From assembly GCA_964627045.1 (NCBI GenBank), contig CAZVIK010000054.1, forward strand, positions 1 to 20,930: DNA of 20,930 nucleotides, read 5' to 3'. The number at the start of each line of letters is the position of its first letter. Positions within the stretch are counted from its first letter, which is position 1. The position numbers and the translations under genes were made by a program. This DNA is from CAZVIK01 sp964627045 (GTDB taxonomy: Bacteria > Acidobacteriota > Terriglobia > Bryobacterales > Bryobacteraceae). Below the pieces are notes generated by a model. That model worked only from the letters and a program-made list of their open reading frames with translations. It did not search any database and had not been told where the DNA came from. Positions 1 through 6,874 of the stretch are shown here, piece by piece.

Positions 1-35
1 TGGGGGCTTACTCCACGCCAGTGGGGGTTTGCGCG

Positions 36-41
36 TATAAT
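36..41 (+). promoter_or_regulatory. Possible -10 box upstream of the prepilin gene
   Basis: A perfect TATAAT lies about 20 nt before the ATG at 62. No recognisable -35 hexamer sits 16-18 nt upstream of it, so this is only a partial sigma70-type match. An AGGTG at 51-55 is suitably placed as a ribosome binding site for the ATG. Confidence 0.35.
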
Positions 42-61
42 CAGGTGGGTAGGTGTAGCCT

Positions 62-532
62 ATGGTTATGCCGGAGAGAAGAAGGCGTCGTGGATTCACG
101 CTCATTGAACTGCTCATCGTCATCGCGATCATTGTGGTGCTCATTAGCGCGGCCGCTCCCAAGTTCAGCCAATACCTGATGAACGCACGTGAGACCGCCG
201 CCATGGGAGCTATCCGGACGATTCACACGGCGATGACCCAGTACTCGTCTCAATTCGGTAAGTACGCCGCCAACCTGGCCGAATTGGGGCCGCCTACCAG
301 CGGACAGGAAGGCCCAACTGCGGCGAATCTGATCGCGTCGGATCTCGCGCAGGGCGTCAAAGGGGGATACAAGTTCAGCGTGGAGACCACGGCCACCGGG
401 TACAAGGTGACGGCAGTCCCGACCGCCTACAACAACACCGGACGCCGGAGCTTCTACTCCGACCAAACGATGGTGCTGCGCGAGAATTGGGGGGCCGACC
501 CGGCGACGGCGAACAGCCCCGAAATCAAGTAG
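62..532 (+). CDS. Prepilin-type N-terminal cleavage/methylation protein (type IV pilin or type II pseudopilin-like)
   Basis: This 156-aa protein has the class III prepilin signal: a basic leader (MPERRRRR), then G11|FTLIELL with Glu at position +5 of the mature protein. A single hydrophobic helix follows (about residues 12-34). Prepilin peptidase would cut after G11, and the helix would pack into a pilus or pseudopilus core. The globular part resembles small pilin-like proteins, with a GYKF...VTAVPTAYNNTGRRSFYSDQT strand region near the C-terminus. The DPWG calcium-site segment typical of GspG is not seen, so a pilin or other pseudopilin is as likely as GspG. An AGGTG at 51-55 supports the ATG at 62; an ATG at 68 is an alternative. 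No assembly ATPase or platform protein lies beside it. The secretin at 12649-14180 is the only other recognisable component of such a system here. Confidence 0.85.
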   Translation: MVMPERRRRRGFTLIELLIVIAIIVVLISAAAPKFSQYLMNARETAAMGAIRTIHTAMTQYSSQFGKYAANLAELGPPTSGQEGPTAANLIASDLAQGVKGGYKFSVETTATGYKVTAVPTAYNNTGRRSFYSDQTMVLRENWGADPATANSPEIK

Positions 533-553
533 CTGGGGCGCTGCCGAGCCCGT

Positions 554-1168
554 TTAGAAGCTGACGGAAAAGACGGCGAACGTGTTGATCCAACGGTCCA
601 ACGTCCTTCCGTTCTCCAGCGAACCGATGGTCCCGCCGTCGGTGTGTCCCCGGTAGACCTTGGCCGTGACCCCGATGCGAAACGTGTTGTAGCGGTCCAG
701 CCCCACGCTTCCGCTGACCAGCCCGTAGGTCCCCCAGCCGCTGCGCGCTTCGCAATAGGGGCACTCGAAGCGGTAATAGCTGCTGATCTGGCGGAGCCGC
801 TCGGAGTACCGCATGTAAGCGCCGCCCCCTCCACCGGAGATCTCGACTTTTCCTTCCTTCAGCGGCAGCACCAACCGCGCACCGAACGGGACCATCCATT
901 CGAAATCGCGGATGCGCAGGTAGCCATAATCGCTCACCAGAAAGTCGCGCACGCGCCCCGCTCCGAACGCGGTGTCCAGCCCGATATCGGCCTGGAGATT
1001 CCGGTACACGCGGTAGCCGTACCCGGCGGTGATTGCGCCGCTCGTCTTGAACGGCGCGGCGAGATCGCCGCCCGGCAGCGCCGCGCCCGCCCCAAAAGCG
1101 ACGTGATGCCTCGGGAAGGGCTGCGCCAGGAGAGGCACCGCCAGCGCGAGCGTCAGAAAAACCTTCAT
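554..1168 (-). CDS. Predicted outer-membrane beta-barrel protein
   Basis: This 204-aa protein starts with a short signal peptide (MKVFLTLALAVPLLA, then QPFPRHH). It continues with alternating hydrophobic/polar strands rich in Gly and aromatic residues, and ends in a terminal Phe (FAVFSVSF), as outer-membrane barrel proteins do. The Gly-rich strand GGGGGAYMRYSERL and the segment FECPYCEARSGW lie in the middle; the latter has a CPYC pair that could be a loop disulfide. The size suits an eight-stranded OmpA/OmpW-like barrel. The family is not identified and no function is claimed. The ATG at 1168 is preceded by GGGGGAC as a ribosome binding site. It runs convergent to the prepilin gene, 21 nt away, and lies downstream of the membrane protein at 1255-1650, with which it may be co-transcribed. 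Confidence 0.7.
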   Translation of the reverse strand: MKVFLTLALAVPLLAQPFPRHHVAFGAGAALPGGDLAAPFKTSGAITAGYGYRVYRNLQADIGLDTAFGAGRVRDFLVSDYGYLRIRDFEWMVPFGARLVLPLKEGKVEISGGGGGAYMRYSERLRQISSYYRFECPYCEARSGWGTYGLVSGSVGLDRYNTFRIGVTAKVYRGHTDGGTIGSLENGRTLDRWINTFAVFSVSF

Positions 1169-1254
1169 ATGTCCCCCAAGGACGTTCCGGCGGGCAGCAC
1201 GGTTTCAGAGGATAGCCGGACTCCACCGCCGCGCGGTCTCGCGCCCGCTCCGGC

Positions 1255-1650
1255 TCAAGACCGCTCGGCCGGCCGCATGCCGGCGCCGATCGCAGCCAGA
1301 AACGCCGCAAAAATCGAGTACAGGGCGAGTTTGTAGTCGCCGGAATCCGGAACGTAGGAATAGCTTGCGTAGAAGTAACGCACCACGAGGACCACCACCA
1401 GCGCGGTCCATGCCAGGTACACCTTCTGCGCGCCGCCACGCACCGCCGCCAACAGGACCAGCAGTCCGACAAGGCCCAGGCCGATCAGCCAGTAAGCCTG
1501 CGGACGGCCTTCCACGGGCACGAGGGAGAAGTTCACGGTCTGCGGGCCACTGGCCAGGATGATCACCGCCATCGCCAGTGAGACCAACGAAAACAGGCCG
1601 ACAAAAGCAAACGAAAAAGAACGAAGCAGCGAGCTAAGCGCCTTCACCAC
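1255..1650 (-). CDS. Small hypothetical membrane protein (four predicted helices)
   Basis: This 131-aa protein has hydrophobic segments at about residues 12-33, 53-70, 77-95 and 108-126, so a four-helix inner-membrane protein is likely. Two basic residues near the N-terminus (MVKALSSLLR) suggest that the start is cytoplasmic. No motif allows a family call. The start is one of two consecutive GTG codons at 1650 and 1647; a GGAG a few nt upstream fits either. It lies 86 nt upstream of the beta-barrel gene on the same strand. Leftward transcription would begin in the 1651-1837 interval, which it shares with rightward hrcA. It is a real gene judging by its clean, non-overlapped position and membrane-protein composition, but its function is unknown. 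Confidence 0.65.
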   Translation of the reverse strand: MVKALSSLLRSFSFAFVGLFSLVSLAMAVIILASGPQTVNFSLVPVEGRPQAYWLIGLGLVGLLVLLAAVRGGAQKVYLAWTALVVVLVVRYFYASYSYVPDSGDYKLALYSIFAAFLAAIGAGMRPAERS

Positions 1651-1780
1651 GAATCTCCAGGGGTAACGTCAACAGCTCCAGCAAGCTGCCATTGTATCAG
1701 GCCGCGGCGCGCCTGTCGCCGCGCCGACGGTGTACAATCCCCCAATTCCCCGCCACGGCCGGGGAGGCCGGGAGAAAGCC

Positions 1781-1810
1781 TTGATTCGAGCGACGGCGGT
1801 TTCCTAAAAT
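1781..1810 (+). promoter_or_regulatory. Possible sigma70-type promoter for hrcA-grpE-dnaJ
   Basis: TTGATT at 1781-1786 and TAAAAT at 1805-1810 are separated by 18 nt, which is a reasonable housekeeping promoter. Transcription would begin near 1817, giving a very short leader before the ATG at 1838. No CIRCE inverted repeat (TTAGCACTC-N9-GAGTGCTAA) was found in 1651-1837. The rest of this 187-nt interval holds only a GC-rich hairpin at 1703-1723 and an isolated TACAAT at 1733-1738. Confidence 0.4.
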
Positions 1811-1837
1811 ACCAGTAAGGGAGATCGGCCCATCCCC

Positions 1838-2875
1838 ATGTCCGAGAAAACGTACATGGCGCCGCGCCAGGCTCAGGTTTTGCGCTCCATCGTCCACGAA
1901 TACATCGAGACGGCGGAGCCGGTGGCGTCGCGCACCGTGGCCCGGAAGCAGAGCGAACCGCTCAGCCCGGCCAGCGTGCGCAACGTGATGGCGGACCTCG
2001 AGGAGGACGGGTATCTGACCCAGCCGCACACATCGGCCGGCCGGATACCGACGCGCAAGGCGTTCCGTTTTTTCGCCCGAGAGCTAACCGTCCGGCGCCC
2101 GTCGCCGGCTGAACTGCAACGCGTTCACGAGGGACTGCGAGGCGTGGAGAGCTTGGAGGAAGGCGTCGAGCGATCGAGCCGCCTGCTGACCGCGTTGACC
2201 GAGAACATGGGGATCTCGGCGGCCATCCCGGCTGCGAGCCAGACGCTCGACCAGATCCAGCTTGTGCCTTTGGCCGACCGGCGCGTGTTGGCCATCATCG
2301 TGACGCGCGACCGCATCGTGCGGAATCGCGTGGTGACGATGGAGGAACTGGTGGGTCCCGCTGAGTTGTTGAGCATCTGCAACTACCTCAACCGGAACTT
2401 CGCGGGTTGGACCATTCAGGATATTCGCGAGGAGATGGAACGGCGGCGCCAGTTGCAGAGCGCCTACTACGATTCGCTTCTCAAGCGGCTGAATGCGTTG
2501 TTCGCACGCGGCATACTCGATGTTGACCTTGGGCCGGCCGTTCACATGGACGGAACGGCGTACCTCCTCGCGTTGGATCTGCACCTGACGCGCACCAGAA
2601 CGCGCGAGCTGTTGCGCGCACTTGAAGAGAAAAAACGCATCTTGCAGTTGCTGGACCGCTTCCTGGAAGAGCCGCCGGGCGAGATCAGGGTGCAGGTGGG
2701 CTTGGGCGATATGCACCCCGCCATGGACGAGTTGTCGCTGATCGGCATCAAGGTTCAGGCGGCCGGAGGGATGGCGGCCAAGATTGCCGTGCTCGGCCCT
2801 ATGCGTATGCCTTACGGAAAGATCATGTCCGCCGTGCTCGGCGTGGGCCGCGCTCTCCAAAACCTCCCCAGTTGA
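1838..2875 (+). CDS. hrcA: Heat-inducible transcription repressor HrcA
   Basis: HrcA represses class I heat-shock genes by binding CIRCE operators, and GroEL maintains its activity. The 345-aa length is normal. The N-terminus carries the winged-helix signature: PRQAQVLRSIVHEYIETAEPV, then PASVRNVMADLEEDGYL and QPHTSAGRIPTRKAFRFF (about residues 8-80). A central GAF-like dimerisation region (about 110-320) includes QIQLVPLADRRVLAIIV. It is the first gene of an hrcA-grpE-dnaJ unit. The ATG at 1838 was chosen because the reading frame around it already matches the family. AAGGGAG at 1817-1823 is rather far upstream, and an ATG at 1856 is an alternative. The TGA stop overlaps a TTG that could start grpE. 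No CIRCE was seen upstream, so autoregulation is not supported by this sequence. Confidence 0.95.
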   Translation: MSEKTYMAPRQAQVLRSIVHEYIETAEPVASRTVARKQSEPLSPASVRNVMADLEEDGYLTQPHTSAGRIPTRKAFRFFARELTVRRPSPAELQRVHEGLRGVESLEEGVERSSRLLTALTENMGISAAIPAASQTLDQIQLVPLADRRVLAIIVTRDRIVRNRVVTMEELVGPAELLSICNYLNRNFAGWTIQDIREEMERRRQLQSAYYDSLLKRLNALFARGILDVDLGPAVHMDGTAYLLALDLHLTRTRTRELLRALEEKKRILQLLDRFLEEPPGEIRVQVGLGDMHPAMDELSLIGIKVQAAGGMAAKIAVLGPMRMPYGKIMSAVLGVGRALQNLPS

Positions 2876-2904
2876 AAGGGTCTGTTAACCTGGAAGTAGC
2901 GAAT

Positions 2905-3480
2905 ATGCAGAAGAACGACAGCACCATCTCTGCGCGCGGCGCCGGCGGCGAGGGAGTGGCGCCGGACGCGCCGGCCCCGCAGGACGCGGGGGCGGCGTTG
3001 GCCGCGCTGGAGGCCGAACGCGACCAACTGGCCGCCGAGAAGGCGGACCTTCAGGATCGCCTGCTGCGTCGTGCCGCCGAATTCGAAAACTACCGCCGCC
3101 GGGTGGAGCGGGAAAAAAGCGACCTGCGGGATTTCGTCACCATGGAGGCGTTGGGAAAGGTCCTTCCGTTTCTGGACGATTTTGAGCGCGCCCTGAAGGT
3201 CGTGTGTGCCGATGCCGAGTACGCGCGAGGGATGGAGTTGATCGTCCAGAGGATGGCGTCGGAGCTCCAAAAGATGGGCCTTGAGGCCATTGCCGCTGAG
3301 GGGCAACCGTTCGACCCGAATCTTCATCACGCCCTGGAGCTTGAGCCGACCGATGAAGCGCCGGCCAATACCGTGTTGGCCGAGCATCAGAAGGGTTACC
3401 TTTATCGTGGGAAACTCGTCCGGCCCAGCCTCGTCCGTGTTGCGGCGGCCCTCCCGTCCTCGAAGCAGACCGAACCGTGA
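2905..3480 (+). CDS. grpE: Nucleotide exchange factor GrpE
   Basis: GrpE releases ADP from DnaK in the DnaK/DnaJ/GrpE chaperone cycle in the cytoplasm. From the ATG at 2905 the protein has 191 aa. A low-complexity Ala/Pro N-terminus leads into a long helical coiled coil (ALEAERDQLAAEKADLQDRL). The family core follows: FENYRRRVEREKSDLRDF, LPFLDDFERAL, and the C-terminal beta domain with FDPNLHHALE and GYLYRGKLVRPSLVRVA. The frame is also open from a TTG at 2872 that overlaps the hrcA stop. I prefer ATG 2905 because GGAAG at 2892-2896 is well spaced from it and family members rarely have the extra 11 residues. The end overlaps the dnaJ start by 4 nt (GTGA), implying coupled translation. Confidence 0.93.
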   Translation: MQKNDSTISARGAGGEGVAPDAPAPQDAGAALAALEAERDQLAAEKADLQDRLLRRAAEFENYRRRVEREKSDLRDFVTMEALGKVLPFLDDFERALKVVCADAEYARGMELIVQRMASELQKMGLEAIAAEGQPFDPNLHHALELEPTDEAPANTVLAEHQKGYLYRGKLVRPSLVRVAAALPSSKQTEP

Positions 3481-4601
3481 GCAAGCGCGATTACTACGAG
3501 ATCCTGGGAGTTGGCCGGGACGCGGATGTCCAGGAAATCAAGAGCGCCTACCGCAAAATGGCGCTCAAGTATCATCCGGACCGCAACCCCGGCAACAAAG
3601 ACGCCGAGGAGCATTTTAAGGAAGCCGCCGAAGCCTACAGCGTTCTTGGCGACTCCGAGAAACGCGCCACCTACGACCGATTCGGGCATCAGGGCCTCAA
3701 CATGCAGTCCGGAGGCGCCGCCGGATTCGATCCCAACGCCTTTTCCGACTTCAGCGACATCTTCGGCGACTTTTTCGGGTTCGGAGACTTGTTCGGGGGC
3801 GGCGGCGGGCGGCGGCGCTCCCGGACCCAGCGCGGCGAAGACCTTCGCTACGACCTGGAGATCGAGTTTGAAGACGCGGTCAAGGGGATGAGCGCGGAAA
3901 TCCAGATCCCGCGTGAGGAGGTCTGTCCCCGGTGCCAGGGCAGCCGTGGGGAGCCGGGCTCCGGCACGGCTACCTGCCACACCTGCCGCGGGCGCGGCGA
4001 GGTGATCTACCAGCAGAGTTTCCTTTCGATCCGCCGCACGTGCGGGCAGTGCGGCGGCAGCGGGAAGATCATCCGCCAACCATGCAGCCAGTGCCGCGGA
4101 CAAGGGGTAGTCCGCACTGAGCGTAAACTCAAGGTCAATGTTCCGGCGGGTGTCGACAACGGCACGCATCTACGCCTGTCGCAGGAGGGTCAGGCCGGGC
4201 TCCACGGAGGACCGCCGGGCGATCTCTACGTGGTGATCAAGGTCCGTGAGCATCCCATCTTCGTCCGTGACGGCAGCGACATCCACTGCACGGTGCCCAT
4301 CAACATCGCGCAGGCCGCGCTGGGCGCGGATTTGGATGTCCCTACGCTGGCCGGCACGCAGCCGCTCGCTGTCCCCGAAGGCACCCAGCACGGGGCGAAG
4401 TTCCGGTTGCGCGCTCAAGGCATTCCCCGGTTGAACGGCGGAGGACGCGGCGACCTTTACGTTCACGTGGAAGTTCGCGTTCCCGCCAAGCTCACGCGAG
4501 AGCAGCGGAAGCTGGTCGAACAATTGGCCGCGACGCTTCCCGCCGACAACCAACCAAAAGAGAAGGGCCTCTTCGACAAGGTGAAAGAGTACTTCGTGTA
4601 G
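3477..4601 (+). CDS. dnaJ: Chaperone protein DnaJ
   Basis: DnaJ is the Hsp40 co-chaperone that delivers unfolded clients to DnaK and stimulates its ATPase. The 374-aa protein has the full type I layout. The J domain (1-70) has HPD at 33-35. A Gly/Phe-rich linker spans about 74-115 (FGDFFGFGDLFGGGGG). The zinc-binding region has four CxxC pairs at C150/C153, C167/C170, C189/C192 and C203/C206, and is followed by the C-terminal substrate-binding domains. The start is GTG at 3477, within a GTGA overlap with the grpE stop, and the first residues MSKRDYYEILGV match the family exactly. It is the last gene of the heat-shock unit; dnaK is not in the window. Confidence 0.96.
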   Translation: MSKRDYYEILGVGRDADVQEIKSAYRKMALKYHPDRNPGNKDAEEHFKEAAEAYSVLGDSEKRATYDRFGHQGLNMQSGGAAGFDPNAFSDFSDIFGDFFGFGDLFGGGGGRRRSRTQRGEDLRYDLEIEFEDAVKGMSAEIQIPREEVCPRCQGSRGEPGSGTATCHTCRGRGEVIYQQSFLSIRRTCGQCGGSGKIIRQPCSQCRGQGVVRTERKLKVNVPAGVDNGTHLRLSQEGQAGLHGGPPGDLYVVIKVREHPIFVRDGSDIHCTVPINIAQAALGADLDVPTLAGTQPLAVPEGTQHGAKFRLRAQGIPRLNGGGRGDLYVHVEVRVPAKLTREQRKLVEQLAATLPADNQPKEKGLFDKVKEYFV

Positions 4602-4625
4602 CGGCCCTCCGCGCCGGGCTGGCTA
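4599..4625. terminator. Possible bidirectional hairpin between dnaJ and the acyl-CoA ligase
   Basis: The left arm TAGC-G-GCCC (4599-4607) pairs with GGGC-TG-GCTA (4616-4625) across an 8-nt loop, with a small internal bulge. It incorporates both converging stop codons. There is no T tract, so termination activity is uncertain. Confidence 0.4.
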
Positions 4626-6287
4626 CGCCGTGGCGATCCCGGCGACGCCTTCCAGCCCCCGGGTTTCGATTTCGCGCTGGCGGATGAGGTATTTCTGGAC
4701 TTTGCCGTTCGCTGTCATCGGAAACGAATCGACGAAGCGAATGTGCTGCGGGACCTTGAAGTAGGCGATTCGATCTTTGCAGAACGCGCGGATCTCTGCC
4801 GCTGTGGCTGTCTGGCCGCTCTTCAACTTCACCCAGGCGAGCACGCTTTCCCCCAGCCGCTCATCGGGCAAGCCGACCACATAGACGTCGGCCACCTTGG
4901 GGTGCTGGTGCAGAAACTCCTCGATCTCACGGGGGTAAATCTTCTCGCCGCCCCGGCTGATCATGTCTTTGGCGCGCCCGGTGATCCGGAAGTACCCGTC
5001 GGGGCGCATCAAGGCCAGGTCGCCGGTGTGCAGCCAGCCTTCCGAATCGATCGCTTGCGCGGTCGAATCCGGATCNNNNNNNNNNCCATACCAAAAGATA
5101 GCTTTGGCGGTAGAAAACGGTTACCCGTCGTAGCCCTGCATCACCAGATAGCCGCGAGTGCACAACTCGCCCTGCTCGCCTACCGGCAACGTCGCTCCGG
5201 TGGCGGCGTCGGCGATCCGCACTTCGGTCGCGGGCAGCGCGCGCCCCACGGTGGCTACCCGCCGCTCCAGGGAATCGCTGGTAGCCGACATCGTGATCAC
5301 GGGGCTGCTTTCGGTCTGGCCGTAGCAGATGGTCAGCTCCGGGCAGTGCATCTCGCCAACGACGCGCTTCATCAGTTCGATCGGGCAGGGCGAGCCGGCC
5401 ATCACCCCCGTTCGCAACGATGTCAGATTGTACGAGGCAAAATCCGGGAGTCCAAACTCCGCTATGAACATGGTGGGGACGCCGTAGAGCGCGGTGCAAC
5501 GCTCCGCCTCGACGGCTTCCAAGGTGGAACGCGCGTCGAACTGCGCCGCCGGCAGCACCAAGGTGGCTTGGTGTGTCATCGCGACCATCACGCCGATGAC
5601 GCAACCAAAGCAGTGATAGAGCGGCACCGGGGAGCAGATCCGGTCCCGCCGGGTGATGCGCATGTTGTTTCCGATCAAATTGCCGTTGTTGACCAGATTG
5701 CGGTTGGTGAGGAGCACGCCCTTCGGTGTCCCCGTAGTCCCCGACGTGTACTGAATGTTCACGACCGCGTACGGGTCCGACGCGGGCGAGTCGAAAACCC
5801 TTCCCCCGGCGATCATCGCCTTCCAGCCGGGCGAGTCCAGCATGACCGTATGGCGTAGTTCGAGCGATTGGTCATTGGCGGCGTCGGCCAGGATCGCTGA
5901 GTAGTCCGCGCGGGCGTCCCGCGAGTGCAGGAAGATCGCCTTGATCCGGCTTCGCCTGAGGATCGGCGCGAGGTCCATTACCCGGTACGCAGGATTCAAG
6001 TTGACCAACACGGCGCCGATCCGCGCGGCCGCCGTTTGCAGGAGCAGCCACTCGGCGCAAATCGTGGACCACATCCCGATCCGGTCGCCGGGGCGCACGC
6101 CGAGGCCCCAGAGCCCCCGAGCTACCTGAAGCGACTCCTCGCGCAACTGCGCATAGGTCAGCCGCAGACCCTGATGCCGGGAAACCACGGCTTCCCGGTC
6201 AGGGGCCTCAACCGCCGCCCGGTCGAGGACCTCGTGAATTGTCGTCTCCAGAATCGGGCAGTCGTCGCCCTTCGCGTAGCTCTGCAT
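4623..6287 (-). CDS. ACSF2-like acyl-CoA synthetase (AMP-binding), interrupted by an assembly gap
   Basis: This adenylate-forming enzyme would activate a medium- or long-chain fatty acid to acyl-CoA. From the ATG at 6287 the N-domain is intact: YTSGTTGTPKGVLLTN (P-loop, about 180-195), PVPLYHCFG, GSPCPIELM and CYGQTESSP (about 321-329). The order and wording closely follow ACSF2-type ligases. The open frame ends at a TAA (5121-5123) after MQGYDG, 35 nt before the 10-N gap. Past the gap the same frame resumes with DPDSTAQAIDSEGWLHTGDL, GRAKDMISRGGEKIYPREIE and the catalytic-lysine segment NGKVQKYL, ending at 4623. I read this as one gene damaged by assembly, not a pseudogene. It lies 107 nt downstream of yqeY on the same strand. 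A GTG at 6302 is an alternative start. The substrate cannot be fixed from sequence. Confidence 0.85.
5076..5085. other. Assembly gap (10 N) inside the acyl-CoA ligase gene
   Basis: Ten Ns join two contig ends. The 38 nt at 5086-5123 beside the gap do not code for the expected ligase segment and contain an in-frame stop. They appear less GC-rich than the surrounding gene. Confidence 0.95.
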
Positions 6288-6394
6288 GGCCAAAGCAATC
6301 ACTCTAGCACCGGAATCGCGTCTGGGGTCCGGGAGTGCGAGCAGCCCGGTGCCGGGCGACCCGGCGGCGCGCGGCGGCTGGAGGGAATGAGCGC

Positions 6395-6841
6395 TCAGGA
6401 AAGCCGCGCGCGGACCTTGTCGCTGAGGGCCTTGCCGTCCACGGGCCGCCCGGCGAGTTTGGCCTGCACGGCCTTCATCACGACGCCCATCTGCTTCAAG
6501 CCGGTGACGCCCGTCTCGCCAATAGCCGCCGCTATGGCCGCGTCGATCTCCTCCCCGGAAGGAGCGGCCGGCAGGAACGACTCGACGATGGCCCGTTCGG
6601 CGTCCTCCTTGGCGGCCAGTTCGGCGCGGTTGCCCTTGCGAAACGCCTCGGCCGCCTCGACTCGCTGTTTGACGAGCGTCTTGAGCACCTGAATCTCGGC
6701 GGCCGGGTCCAGCGGCTTCATGGCGTCGACTTCGTGCTTCTTGAGAGCCGCCTTGATCATCCGAAGCGCGCCCAGGCGGTCCTCGTCGCGGGACTTCATG
6801 GCCTGAGCCATCTGGGTCTGTATGCAATCCAGGAGAGACAT
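6395..6841 (-). CDS. yqeY: YqeY/GatB-domain family protein
   Basis: This 148-aa protein matches the bacterial YqeY family along its whole length: an N-terminal helical part (MSLLDCIQTQMAQAMKSRDE, LGALRMIKAALKKHE) and a C-terminal tail-like domain as in GatB (ESFLPAAPSGEEIDAAIAAA, GVTGLKQMGVVMKAVQAKLAGR, and the closing VDGKALSDKVRARL). The GatB tail contacts tRNA in amidotransferases. The role of stand-alone YqeY is not settled, and it is usually annotated as having amidase or tRNA-related activity by homology. The ATG at 6841 gives the canonical MSLLD start. It is divergent from the aminotransferase gene with only 33 nt between them, so at least one promoter must lie inside the neighbouring coding region. 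The acyl-CoA ligase follows on the same strand. Confidence 0.92.
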   Translation of the reverse strand: MSLLDCIQTQMAQAMKSRDEDRLGALRMIKAALKKHEVDAMKPLDPAAEIQVLKTLVKQRVEAAEAFRKGNRAELAAKEDAERAIVESFLPAAPSGEEIDAAIAAAIGETGVTGLKQMGVVMKAVQAKLAGRPVDGKALSDKVRARLS

Positions 6842-6874
6842 TATGTTTGCTATTCTAGAGGACTACCCGCACTT

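Noticed and set aside
1..61. Sigma54-type promoter in front of the prepilin gene
   Set aside because: The G-rich stretches do not form a GG-N10-GC pair with the expected flanking bases; only a TATAAT is visible.
1703..1723. GC-rich hairpin as a terminator upstream of hrcA
   Set aside because: The 7-bp stem lies between two divergent gene starts, where no terminator is expected, and has no T tract.
1651..1837. CIRCE operator before hrcA
   Set aside because: No TTAGCACTC/GAGTGCTAA-like inverted repeat is present in this interval.
5086..5123. Insertion sequence end or mobile element in the acyl-CoA ligase
   Set aside because: Only 38 nt are present beside an N gap, with no terminal repeat or target duplication visible; an assembly artefact is simpler.
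4743..5858. Plus-strand open frame antisense to the acyl-CoA ligase
   Set aside because: It crosses the N gap, shows no family motif, and the opposite strand encodes all ligase motifs.
6288..6827. Long minus-strand frame upstream of the ACSF2-like ligase, continuous with it
   Set aside because: It overlaps yqeY in another frame on the same strand and its Arg/Gly-rich translation is typical of a shadow frame; the ligase begins at 6287 (or GTG 6302).
6335..6874. N-terminal extension of the aminotransferase frame upstream to 6335
   Set aside because: The extension is antisense to yqeY and has no aminotransferase similarity. The family start is MYIRKTRLLTPGPTPLY at 6875.
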